A DNA stretch of 64,000 bases, taken from NCBI GenBank assembly GCA_034620365.1, contig JAQGEQ010000084.1:868001-932000 (forward strand), written 5' to 3'. A model generated the notes under the pieces. That model worked only from the letters and a program-made list of their open reading frames with translations. It had not been told where the DNA came from and ran no database searches. How positions within the stretch are numbered: the first letter of the stretch is position 1; every line of letters starts with the position of its first letter. The stretch is from Pegea sp. RAD2-039. Its lineage: Eukaryota; Chordata; Thaliacea; Salpida; Salpidae. Shown here one piece after another: positions 24,262-34,434 of the stretch. The position numbers and the translations under genes are program-made.

Positions 24262-24640
24262 TTTATCTATTTATTGTAATAAATGTGAAGGGGACTGAAA
24301 AGAGCACCTCTCACTAACACACATTCTCACTAATATTATTATAAATTATTAAGATAATAATAAAGAAAAAAGTATATAACACATTGCATTTCAGTGGTCT
24401 ACATACAATATAGAACTGAATAATTTCAAAGAATGTTATAATATAAAGAAGTAGAAAAGAATCGCTGTTTAGAAATGACAATTAAGCCAATATTAAAATG
24501 GTTCACTTCACTTCATCTTAAACAGTACGAAAGATTCAAACATGACAATGTCTGATGGCAGCTGGCTCCAAGTATTAATTGTGCAATATGAGAGAAATTT
24601 GCTCTAATTAGAATATCAGTAGAAATGGTTTTATTAAGGT
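24262..24640 (-). mobile_element. LINE (CR1/L2-like) 3' end, copy B
   Basis: On the minus strand, a frame ending at 24508-24510 reads TINTWSQLPSDIVMFESF then VLFKMK and a stop. This matches the CR1/L2-type reverse transcriptase C-terminus (W-x-x-L-P-x-x-I/V-V...S...F-K). About 240 bp of 3'UTR follows, ending in TTTATTACAATAAATAGATAAAC at about 24262. The 3' end is shared with fragments at 3120-3245 and 52340-52400. Upstream frames (24513-24861) carry no intact domain, so this is a truncated copy. Confidence 0.65.
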
Positions 24641-25622
24641 TATCTGTTATCTGAGATGATATAACTTGAGGGAAGGACCAATGGAGAAGTATCGAATAGA
24701 AAAAATGTATTAATACCTTCATAACAAAAACAGTTTTGTTTGATGATATTGAATAAGAAAGACATCACAAGACTTAGAATACATAAAAATGACCTGCACG
24801 ATTCTTGTAAATAGTTTGAAAAGACTAAAGAAAGTTGAAGCAGTCTAATAGTAATTTTCAAGCTATAAGGTAAAAAATAATCAATTCTGATGATGAAGAA
24901 AAAAATCTATAGAATATTTTGCAATCAAAGGTAAAAGTTTTTGCAATAAAATTCTCTTTTATCTTCCAAAGTCACGAGATCAAGTTAACTCTAAAAGGGA
25001 TATACTTTAGTTATATCATTTTTAAGTAGTTATTTAAAGGTAAAATCTTCAATTGTGATTTTGCTGCCAAATAACGAAACTAGAACTTGTTCTCTTTTTT
25101 CACTCATCAAATAATAGAAAATGATTAAATTGCATCACGAAAATAAATAGTTATAATGATCCACAAAAATCGATTTTTAACATTTTTTTCTATCGACATG
25201 AGTACAAAAACGTTCTTATAAACGTAAATTTGTATTGTTTCATAAAAATTCAGAACAAAAAAAGTAAAGATCCAAGTAAAACTCTCAATACTAAGAATTG
25301 CGTCCATTATTCTTCGCTCTTCAAAATTTTTCAGCCATTTCCCATAAAATCATTTCAACAATCGATTATTACAATTTTAACACCGACGATGAAAATTTAA
25401 GTTTAAAATAGGTCGAAACTTCTTTGGAAGTTTACATTGATAGTCAACTATTTCTTCAACGACTTTAGCAAGCAACTGATTAAAGTAGATTGTGTTTAGT
25501 AGTTTGTTTAGTTTGAAAAAAAAGGACTATGGAAAATAATCATCGAAATTTGTATAAAGTACTTATACCAATAACACAAAACACAACTTTAAGACATGAC
25601 TCAACTATTTTTATAATACTTA
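24641..25622. other. AT-rich stretch, no gene recognised
   Basis: The minus-strand frame 25125-25307 begins with a hydrophobic stretch that could mimic a signal peptide, but no donor of the phase needed to join exon 22325-22378 follows a plausible signal sequence. It is not called as an exon. Confidence 0.4.
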
Positions 25623-25999
25623 TGTGGTATACCAATACCAGTAATTGGAAGGATATCGCAGCGGATAGCTCCGAATGATACTCCGCAAACTGGAGAAAAA
25701 ATACATCAAAGAAAAGGAAGTGCGGTATAAAAGTAAGTTATTTTGCCGCTGACTTCAATGTTATTATCGTATAGGCTATTGCCATTCGATATAGGATTTG
25801 TTGTAGATAGTACGTATATGTTTATCATTGTGGTGGTCCTTTTATTAATTTGATTAGAACTCTGTATAACGAGACATTATCATTATAATTTATTCAAATA
25901 AATAGAATTGGTCGAATTATTGCCAGTTGCTGAGGCGTTATTGGAGCATAGGGTATTTAGAGCTTAGCAACGGTTAAGATAGTTTCTTTTTGCTATACC
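25623..25999 (+). mobile_element. candidate 5' LTR of a Gypsy-like element
   Basis: The segment begins TGTGGTATACC and ends GCTATACC, a short imperfect inverted pair. It contains TATAAAAG at 25726-25733 and an AATAAA-like signal at about 25898. It is followed at 26000-26012 by TGGCATAGATTTG, positioned like a primer-binding site, and 77 bp later by a gag-like frame. No matching 3' LTR was found, and the ends are not canonical TG...CA, so the boundaries are tentative. Confidence 0.4.
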
Positions 26000-26088
26000 T
26001 GGCATAGATTTGAAAAAAAAAATTATTTGAATTAGTACTATTAGTTCTTTGACTGTAACAAAAATTTTTTATTTAAAAGAAAAAAGAA

Positions 26089-26597
26089 ATGGATTCGATA
26101 TTTAAACCTGAAGTGCTGTCTATAGACCCGAATAGTTCGTCGTCAGCCAAAGAGTGGCTTTACTGGAGGAAAACTTTTACCAATTTTCTTAACAAGTTTA
26201 TGTAAGATGGGAATGATAAAGATAAATTAACTGGATATGTTATTTGTGCAACTCTAGACGTGTATGAATACTTTGAGAGCTGCCATACTAAGAAGCTCAA
26301 ATGATGATGGAACGGTTGTATATAAAAACCCAATTGAAATTTTTGTGCGTCTACTAAAAACGGAGAAGCCAAGTCAATCTCAAAAAGACTTTCAATGCAT
26401 TTGGTACATTTAACCAAGAACTGTGGTTTTAAGAGTCCAACGGCAGCAGAACATCGGAATTCATTTATAGATGGATTAGTCTCATTAGATATAAAGCTAA
26501 GGTTGTTACAGCGCGAAACTTCCGTTACTGTCGGATCCGCTTGGTTCTCTTCTTTGAGTACCATCAATTTTACTGCTTTTTTACGGCAGTTTTGACT
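26089..26597 (+). pseudogene. decayed Gypsy-type retrotransposon gag
   Basis: ATG at 26089 starts a frame whose first 37 residues (beginning MDSIFKPEVLSIDP, with KEWLYWRKTF) resemble the N-terminus of Gypsy-like Gag proteins. Stops then interrupt it at about 26202, 26298 and after. Later in-frame pieces (LTKNCGFKSPTAAEHRNSF, then a GLVSLDIKLRLLQRE block) match the C-terminal half of the same capsid-like domain. There is no nucleocapsid knuckle and no protease or reverse transcriptase downstream, so it is a gag-only remnant, not functional. Confidence 0.65.
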
Positions 26598-26639
26598 GAT
26601 CTACAAGCCCCTCATAAAGGACTTTTAAAATCATAATTC

Positions 26640-28267
26640 CCATAAATCATAAACTTGTTTAGGAAACTTTTGACAGTTTTCTTTCAGTGACGCCATTTTT
26701 GGGCTGCTGAATAACTATTTGGGTTTTTAGACAGAACTTTTGTTTAAATAGAGTACTCATTTTCAAAGAAAAAACCTTAACCTGACATAAAACTGTTACT
26801 GTGATAGTCAGAATGTGATAAATTGAAGTTATAAAAACTCTTTAATTGACGTTTAATATATTCAAGACTGTACACAATTAACACAAGAGTAAATCTAAGC
26901 CAACTAACACTGTAAAATTAGTTCTTTGACTGTAACTCAAGACTCTGTGTTAGGAGTTATCTTCTTAAACCAGTCTTTTAAATATATATAATTTTCTGTT
27001 TCTCATACATAAGGCCCCTTCAGATGAGAATTAAATAAAGTATAAAAACATAAAGTTTTTATAGAGAAGAGCTTGGCATGTTATAGATAATTTTTGAGTA
27101 GAGGTGCGTAGGAAAGTTCAAAAGAATAATTTACCGGCTCTGAGCGTTGGTATATGGTATAGGACAGAAATCGATCCAGAAGTAGAAGTAAAGCTCTTAT
27201 TTTTTAAATCTTAAATATACTAAAAGATGATTTTAAAATGTTTTCTATTCTCATGAATTTACTAGGTGGAAATATTAAAAAAAAAATTACTAGTTGTAAG
27301 CTTTTATAGATTAAAGAGTGTTGCTTTATAACTTTGTGAAAAACCATCATTAAAACTTCAAATTTAAAAGTAATATTTTTCAAATTTAAAGTAATCGACC
27401 ATAATTTTACATATTACTTTTTATAATTTATTGCGAAATAGCGTTTTTACAGAATACTTTAATATGTTAATTATGGCAGTTTTATTTTAATGTATGAGGA
27501 GCTACTCCATTTTTATTTCGGTAATTTTTGATAGATACTTACAGAGATTGACGCGTTAAATCATTTTTACATTTTTAAAGGCTTTTTAGATTAATTCTTG
27601 TAATTGGCAAAATATAGCTGCTCCCAATATTGCTTTTTAATCTTAAAAACATTTATATTTATTTTTAGATTTTTGCGGATTTTGAAATAAATTTTCTATT
27701 CTAGTTTCCAATTTTAACTTAACCTTTATATTTACTTTATAGCTTGACTTATTTTTTCTTTATATATTTAATTCTATATTGCAGAAATAGCGACATTTGT
27801 TATAGTTTTAATATTATTGATTAATATTTAGTAGAAATTTAATATTTATTAATTTTGTTAATTAGCATTTCTATATAATTTAATAGATACTATATTTTTG
27901 ATTTTATTATATGTTTTTTTCACTCTATTGTTCTATGCCTTGTATACAATTATTTTATAGTTTTACTTGAAAGGCTTATATTCTCTTATTAATTTTTAAC
28001 AATATTTTTTTTATTAATAAATATATCAGAGTAACTTTTTGTTTGTTTATATTAAACTTTTATATTTAATCTTTAAATGAAAGTTTGCTTCTAAAAATAT
28101 AAGTTTTTATTCTTAGTGAATTACTGTTATTAATTTTATAAACAATATTTTTATTCTTGGGAATTTATTAATTAAAATATTTGTTTAAATCTTTCATAAA
28201 TATGTTTACTTTTATAAAATATTACCTTAATATAATTTTCATTAGATTTACTTATAATAAGTTTTCA
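26640..28267. other. AT-rich intergenic stretch before IWS1
   Basis: Nothing coding was recognised. A roughly 55-bp segment at 26673-26730 resembles 871-927. A 20-bp string at 26917-26936 is an exact copy of 26040-26059. The remainder is A/T homopolymer-rich and presumably contains the IWS1 promoter. Confidence 0.45.
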
Positions 28268-30082
28268 ATGGATTTGATAGACACTGAGTCTGTAGATAAT
28301 GAAGATATAGAAGTTCAAGAAGAGGTTGTATATGAAGATTTAGAGCCTACACTCGATCATATAGATAACTTTACTTCAGTTGAGGTTGAAGAGATTGTTG
28401 AAAATGAAGTTATTGTTGAAGAAAATGTCATTTCAAATTATGAAGACTCTATTTTACAAGACCAAGAAGTTTGTAATCAAGATATGACAGTTGAGGAAGC
28501 TATTGTTGATATTGATGAAAAAGATACTGAATCTTATAGTCAAGATTTTGATGAAGAAGATGTCACTTCAAATTTGAAATTATCAACAGATTCACATGAT
28601 GATAGTGGTAATTTGACTTTTGAAAAAAGTGATTTAGATGTTGAAGAAGATGATGATGTTGAGGTAGGAAAAAAGTTTGAAAATTCAATTGATGATGATG
28701 ATGTTGAGGTAGGAAAAAAGTTTGAAAATTCAATTGATGATGATGATGTTGAGGTAGGAAAAAAGTTTGAAAATTCAATTGATGATGATGATGTTAATAA
28801 TGTCAATGAAGAGAGTATAATAAATGAAGAGATGGTTTCTGATCATAATTTATCAGATGATAAAACATTAGATGTTGAGGATAAGCCAATTCAATTAAAT
28901 GAAGTAGATGATGATGATGTTAAAGCTAAACAATCTTCAGAAACCAAAGTTGAAGGCGAAGATATTGCTCAAGACATCGCAGATATCTTTGGTGACAGTG
29001 ATGAAGATGAAGAGTTTACTGGTTTTGATAGTGAAAGAAAAGCTGAAGAGAAGAAATTGAAAAGAAAACTGCTAGTATATGACTCAGATGGTGAAGAGCC
29101 TGCTGCACAACAATCAGACGAAGAAAAAACTAAAAACGCCAGTGAGGGCAATAAAGAAGAAAGTGAAGATGAAGAACCTGCTGTTTGTGATTTCGATATC
29201 ATAATGCAAAAGAAGAAAGCAGAAAAGAAGTCCAGAAGAAGAAGAGATGGAGGCACTACAATTTCAGATGCTGATGACATCGTTAATAACATGTTGAAAG
29301 AGATGAAAGAAGCTGCTGACGATGACCGGGAAGCTGCAAAGAAATCTCAACCAGCTTTACACAAGCTCAAGATGTTAACTCGTATAATATCACATATCAA
29401 TAAACAAGATTTGAAGGAATCTTTTATTGAAATGGGAGTTTATAGCGCGATTGCTGATTGGTTGACTCCTATTCATGAGTACAGCTTACCTCACCTAAGC
29501 ATCAGACGGGGTCTTTTGAAAGTTCTACATTCGCTTCCACCTGCCAGCTCTGAAACCTTATCATCAAGTAAAGTTGGTCGAGCTGTGATGTATTTGTTTA
29601 AACACCCGGATGAAATTCGAGCCAATAAAGAACTTGCCGGGCGCTTGATTAGTAAATGGTCTAGACCTCTCTTTGGTCTTAATGAGAACTTTAAAAGTAT
29701 GTCCAGAAGTGAACGGGAGCAGCGAGACCTCGAACAAATGCCACAATCGAAAAAGAGGAAAGTTACAAAAGCTACTAGCTCGATTATACCAGGTGATTCA
29801 GAAGCTGAAACTTCTGACCATTTAAGACCTGGTGACAAAGGTTTTGTGATGAGGGCTCGAGTACCAATGCCATCACATAAAGACTACTTGATCAGACCAA
29901 AATGGAAAGTCGGAAGTGGAAGCAATGAAGACATGAGCCAGTTTAGACGTAAAAAGGTCAAACCGAAGAAGAACTCGCGGCTTGATAAGCATCTGAAGAA
30001 TTTTGCTGAACAGAAAAAGCGTCAGAAGTCACAGCGTGCGGTTTCAATCAGTTTACAAGGGAATAAGATGAAGTTGTCATGA
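28268..30082 (+). CDS. IWS1: IWS1, Spt6-interacting transcription elongation factor
   Basis: 604-aa intronless gene. IWS1 binds Spt6 on elongating RNA polymerase II and links it to mRNA processing and chromatin marks. The N-terminal ~330 residues are highly acidic and disordered (E/D-rich), as usual in the family. They contain three perfect 15-residue repeats (GKKFENSIDDDDVEV register, 28650-28784). Residues about 364-490 form the TFIIS N-terminal-like helical domain, with the family signatures GRAVMYLFKHPDE, LISKWSRPLFGL and EREQRDLEQMP. A basic tail follows. Start choice: the ATG at 28268 begins MDLIDTESVD, acidic from residue 2. In-frame upstream ATGs at 28181 and 28202 would add a hydrophobic AT-rich leader unlike the family. 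AATAAA at 30268-30273. Convergent with the B55 gene. Confidence is very high. Confidence 0.95.
   Translation: MDLIDTESVDNEDIEVQEEVVYEDLEPTLDHIDNFTSVEVEEIVENEVIVEENVISNYEDSILQDQEVCNQDMTVEEAIVDIDEKDTESYSQDFDEEDVTSNLKLSTDSHDDSGNLTFEKSDLDVEEDDDVEVGKKFENSIDDDDVEVGKKFENSIDDDDVEVGKKFENSIDDDDVNNVNEESIINEEMVSDHNLSDDKTLDVEDKPIQLNEVDDDDVKAKQSSETKVEGEDIAQDIADIFGDSDEDEEFTGFDSERKAEEKKLKRKLLVYDSDGEEPAAQQSDEEKTKNASEGNKEESEDEEPAVCDFDIIMQKKKAEKKSRRRRDGGTTISDADDIVNNMLKEMKEAADDDREAAKKSQPALHKLKMLTRIISHINKQDLKESFIEMGVYSAIADWLTPIHEYSLPHLSIRRGLLKVLHSLPPASSETLSSSKVGRAVMYLFKHPDEIRANKELAGRLISKWSRPLFGLNENFKSMSRSEREQRDLEQMPQSKKRKVTKATSSIIPGDSEAETSDHLRPGDKGFVMRARVPMPSHKDYLIRPKWKVGSGSNEDMSQFRRKKVKPKKNSRLDKHLKNFAEQKKRQKSQRAVSISLQGNKMKLS
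28650..28798 (+). repeat. 45-bp tandem repeat inside IWS1
   Basis: Three consecutive identical 45-bp units coding for a 15-residue block with VEVGKKFENSI and a D-run, followed by a partial fourth. Identity at synonymous sites points to recent duplication. Confidence 0.95.
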
Positions 30083-30267
30083 GAACTGACTTCAACTGCT
30101 TGTCCCTTCATCTTTTCGTGGCACAACTTTTGTTGTATGTTTATTCTTTTTTGTGGTAGTTTTATTTGCTGCCTTTTTTTTGACTAGTTCAACTTTTGTG
30201 TTCATTAGAAGCAGTACTCATATGTACCAACGACTTATATCTATAGTTGACCGCATCTAGTTGTACT

Positions 30268-30273
30268 AATAAA
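30268..30273 (+). promoter_or_regulatory. poly(A) signal of IWS1
   Basis: AATAAA, 186 bp after the IWS1 stop, followed by a T-rich stretch. Confidence 0.6.
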
Positions 30274-31497
30274 AATTGTAAGTTTTATTTTTCTTTCTTA
30301 ATTGTGATAAAAATTGAAATCTGATTAAAAAAAATGAAATAAAAAGATTACAACAAATGTGATTTATGTCTTACTGAATGCAAAAACTAGCTTTAAATAA
30401 AACTGTTTAGTTTTAACACTAAATACTTGAAAACTGTTTCACACTAAGAAATATTTAAATAATTTTTCGACTAAATAGTTTTCTGTTTAGGCTGTAACTA
30501 GTAAGTGTTTAGATACCACAAAACTTCTAAAATATTTACTCTAAGCTAGCAGATGATTAAATAGCAAAATATTAGACTCCTAGAGACAAAAGTGCTTTTA
30601 AAAGTATTGGACTTTATTGCAACTGCAGGATACTAATACAGAAACCAATTAATATAGAAGCATCAAAGTAGAAAGATGGGGTGAAGCTTGATAAGCAATT
30701 TGTACGTAAATAGAAGAGTTGTGTCGGTGTAGATATGACCAATTAAATGCAAGAAGTTGTGAAGAGTTAGAAACAGATTAGACGTAGAAGCAGTCACGTA
30801 CAAGTTAATCTAAAAAAGACAAGATTAAATCACCACGCAGAAACCAATTCAATTACTAGAAAAATTTAAAAGAGAATTGTTTTACTTTAAACATGCGTGT
30901 AGATGAAGAAGGAATGTTTTTAGATTGAGCTATTTGCTGGTTTATTTTTGAGCTAATACAATTTGTCGATTTTCAGTGAGATGCATTAATTGATTTCTAG
31001 TGTAACTCAACTAGGCAGCAAAACACATTAACTCATTATCTATCCAATAATAAATGGTTTAAAGGAAAAGAATTGATGAAAAACAGTCGTCTGAAGATGA
31101 GTATTTCCTAAAGTAAGCAATTTACATTTGAGAAATTAATCTATAAAAGTTGGTTGAAAAGAAGACAGACTCTTATCAGGTCGAATGTTGGACCAACCAG
31201 CAGTGGTTAGTGACCAGCCGTTGACCAGAATCTTATCCCTTCTCTAACTCTATCAACATATGCTTCTAATCTTCTTTTGTTATATTTAATCGCAATGGTA
31301 ACCAGATAAAGATCGTATCAAAAATTACAGACAAACAAATGATATCTATGTAAAGATTAAGCAAGTTGAAAATACTATTGACAGGCGCGCATAGGTCGCC
31401 TCCTGAACCAGTGGCTTGCTACAAATCTTCAGTAGAGGCATCGGCTCAAAGATGAGCGGCGTAAACAAGTAGTCGCTGTCGGATATGCGACTAAAAG
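30274..31497. other. convergent intergenic spacer between IWS1 and the B55 gene
   Basis: No gene seen. A TTTATT at 30951-30956 could be the poly(A) signal for the minus-strand B55 transcript. Confidence 0.4.
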
Positions 31498-34434
31498 TTA
31501 ACGATCTGTTCCTATAGAAGACACAGGATCTTCACCGCCATCAAAGATGTATAAGTTGTTGGTAGCAGCAACCGCTATTATATGATCCTTAGGATGCCAT
31601 GCCGTATGTAAGATCTTTCGAGTGAAGTCCAAGTTCTCGGGATTAAATTCATCTTTCTTCTTTTTTCCAGTTTGATTAATCTGGAAAATATTTTTAATTA
31701 TTTCTAAAACTGACCATGACGTCATAACTTGTCGCGATGCAATCGATTTATAAAAATACCTTTCGGGGTTTTAAGAGGGATTTAAGATGAGTGTTTTCTC
31801 GCGATGCTTCTAAAGTCACATCTTTCTTTGACTGTAGATCAAAAATTCGAAAGAAGTTGTTGTAAGAGCCTGTCATGATAGCGCTGTAATAAAAAAGTAA
31901 TATCACAAAACATTCAAGATGCAGTTGTTTACAAGAAACTTCTTTTATTATAGTAGATGATTTATTGTACATCGATTAAGCTAAAAATGAAAAACCACAA
32001 ACATAAAAATGATTAATTTTAAACATGGAATTGTCTCTATAATGAATTTAATCAATTGGAAGCTGAAATTACAAACGATTGAATGCAGCGCGCTGCTTAA
32101 TTGTTAGAAAATGTTCGATATATTTTATTTTCCTACCTATCGCTTCCATTCCAACAACACTCAAATTTGTCGAATATACAATCATTTTCATACAAAGCAC
32201 ATAACTTAGTCCGTAAATGTTCATGTACCTACAAAATATCACTTTTTATCAGTTTATAATTAAGTAAAAACGTTCTAGAAACTGCCAAGACTATATTTAA
32301 TCATGGAACTCGATAAATATTTAACTAAACAAAATTTGTAAAAGAAATATTGACTTTGAAGGTTTCCACGGGTTTACTCTCCATATTTAAGTCCCATAAT
32401 TTAACCGTCAAATAATCACGTGTGATCATATATCTACCGCTGTGACTGAACTTTACATCACTTATTGATGAGATGATTTCGGAGAAGAAAGATCTGTTGT
32501 TAGGGTCTTCAGATTCTTCGAATACTAAGACAAGAAGTTTAATTGGACAAGCTCAGGTTGTATGAATTGAATGTTACTTTTGGCGTGTTGGTCACACAAG
32601 GCGGCCTCTCGCATGTCGCATAACCGAACAGTTCCTTTACTGCTACTATATACGAAAGTATGACAGTGTTCAGGATGATACTCAGCCGATGTAATTACTT
32701 CGGTCAAATTTTCCATATTTTCTGGTTTTATATCAACTATATCTGAAAGAAAGCGACAGTTAGATAAGGAAAGCAGTTCAAACTCACAAACAGTTTCTTA
32801 CTAACAAGATTGATTGAAACTTACTGAAACTACGATCTGTGATTTCTAGATTCCACAGATTTATTCTTAAATCATCGGCAGACAAATATGTCTCATCATC
32901 ACTATTGATTGATATGGAATTAATGTGATACATATGGGCGTTTGAAAAGACTTTTTTAGGGGACGCCTCAATGATTAAGTCCATTGGTTCGTAATGGGGC
33001 ACTATTAGTTTATTTGAACGATCTGCATTCAGTAAACTTCCTTTATCATCTCTTAGGTTGAAGCCGATAGCTTGTTTTTCTCTTTCTGACACCTTCCATA
33101 ACTTGATGGTTTTATCTGAAAATAAATAAGTTGTAATAAAACAACCTCTTGACTTATTTCAGAATGAATTGTCAAATAATTGAAGTATGTTTATAAGAAT
33201 AAATATGATAAAATGTTGAAGACCCAAACATTTACTTTACATCTCATTTCAATATATTAGATTACTAAGTTGTAACAAATTTGTACAAACCATTCGTTGA
33301 TAGCAGAAAGTGAGATTGGTTCCTTCGGGAGAGCCATCTGATTTTGTTTATCTTTTCCTCAATTTCAAGACTCTTAAGATAATCAAACTCAGGCTCATGA
33401 CTTTGAAATGTACTATAAACGTTATATTCGCTACCAGTAGGTGAGCTACCATTTTTGACCTGTATAAAATTAAGAGCTTTTTAATTGAAATATTTTGAAA
33501 GTTTTTGGTAGCTTTAATCAATGTTTTATTATCGTAAATGTTAATTTTTGAGACTAACAGATTGATATTCTCTTTGAAAGATAACAACCCTTCCTCCTTT
33601 ATCACCAGTAGCAAGTAGTTCTCCATCTTGATTGAACTCAACGGTAGAGATGATGTCAGCTGAATAACAATTATCAATATTAAAGTTTTAGGTGGAGGCT
33701 AGCTAAATAGCATAAAATACTAAAAAAACTATTTCTAATATACTAAAAGTAACGTTTTAAAAGATTTAAAACTACTAAAAAAGACGACAAAATAATTTTA
33801 AAACATGAAACGTCTTATATATTTGTTATATATGTATACACATAACTTAATCTATACAGCTATAAACTAATATTGATGTTAAACAGTCATAAATTGTTTA
33901 TTTTACTCAAATAAATCAAAATATAGTGATACAAAGCAATTAAAATCATAAAAAGAACAAAGCTTAAAAATCAATTTAGAGCTACAAATGCTTCAAAATA
34001 ATAAAAAGATATTTGCATACCAAGCTAATCTTCAACAATATCCTAACTACTGAGTTATTAATTAAATTTATATTTCAAACTAACGTTCTGATACATCATC
34101 TTCATCACTTGTTCCTTTCACTTGAGAAAAGAACCATTGAAGCTCACTTGATGCTGAGGTTCCTCCTATAGGAACTTATATTTAGCAAAATACTTTTTAT
34201 ATATGAAGCATATGTAGAAAAATTCATCTAAATTTTAACTAAGAAACAATAATGATAATAATAAAAATCATCCATATATCAACTACAATGAAGTATTAAT
34301 GATAGAAAACATAATTTCATATTTGTTAAAGTTATCTTTTTATTATAATAATTTAATTAATTTTAAAGTAATTTTGTTCATTAAAATATAAATAATAGTT
34401 GAAAGATACCTTTCTCCTTAACATCACAGGCCAT
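31498..34434 (-). CDS. PPP2R2: PP2A regulatory subunit B55 (PPP2R2)
   Basis: Regulatory B55 subunit that directs the PP2A A/C core enzyme to substrates (cell cycle exit, cytoskeletal and signalling targets). Ten exons join in frame to 466 aa, close to the usual ~447: 34410-34434, 34085-34165, 33559-33659, 33291-33459, 32825-33115, 32578-32742, 32355-32524, 32137-32228, 31760-31883, 31498-31680. Signatures, in order: [19 protein letters not shown]-like strand (here [13 protein letters not shown]), [105 protein letters not shown], and [19 protein letters not shown]. Seven WD40 blades are expected. The first coding exon holds only 25 nt (MACDVKEK). The C-terminus extends about 10 residues beyond the usual end. 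All junction phases agree. Confidence 0.96.

Noticed and set aside
25125-25307. Possible IA-2 signal-peptide exon (MDAILSIESFTWIFTFF)
   Set aside because: Hydrophobic start is suggestive, but no phase-1 donor follows at a sensible place to join exon 22325-22378, and AT-rich DNA gives such frames by chance.
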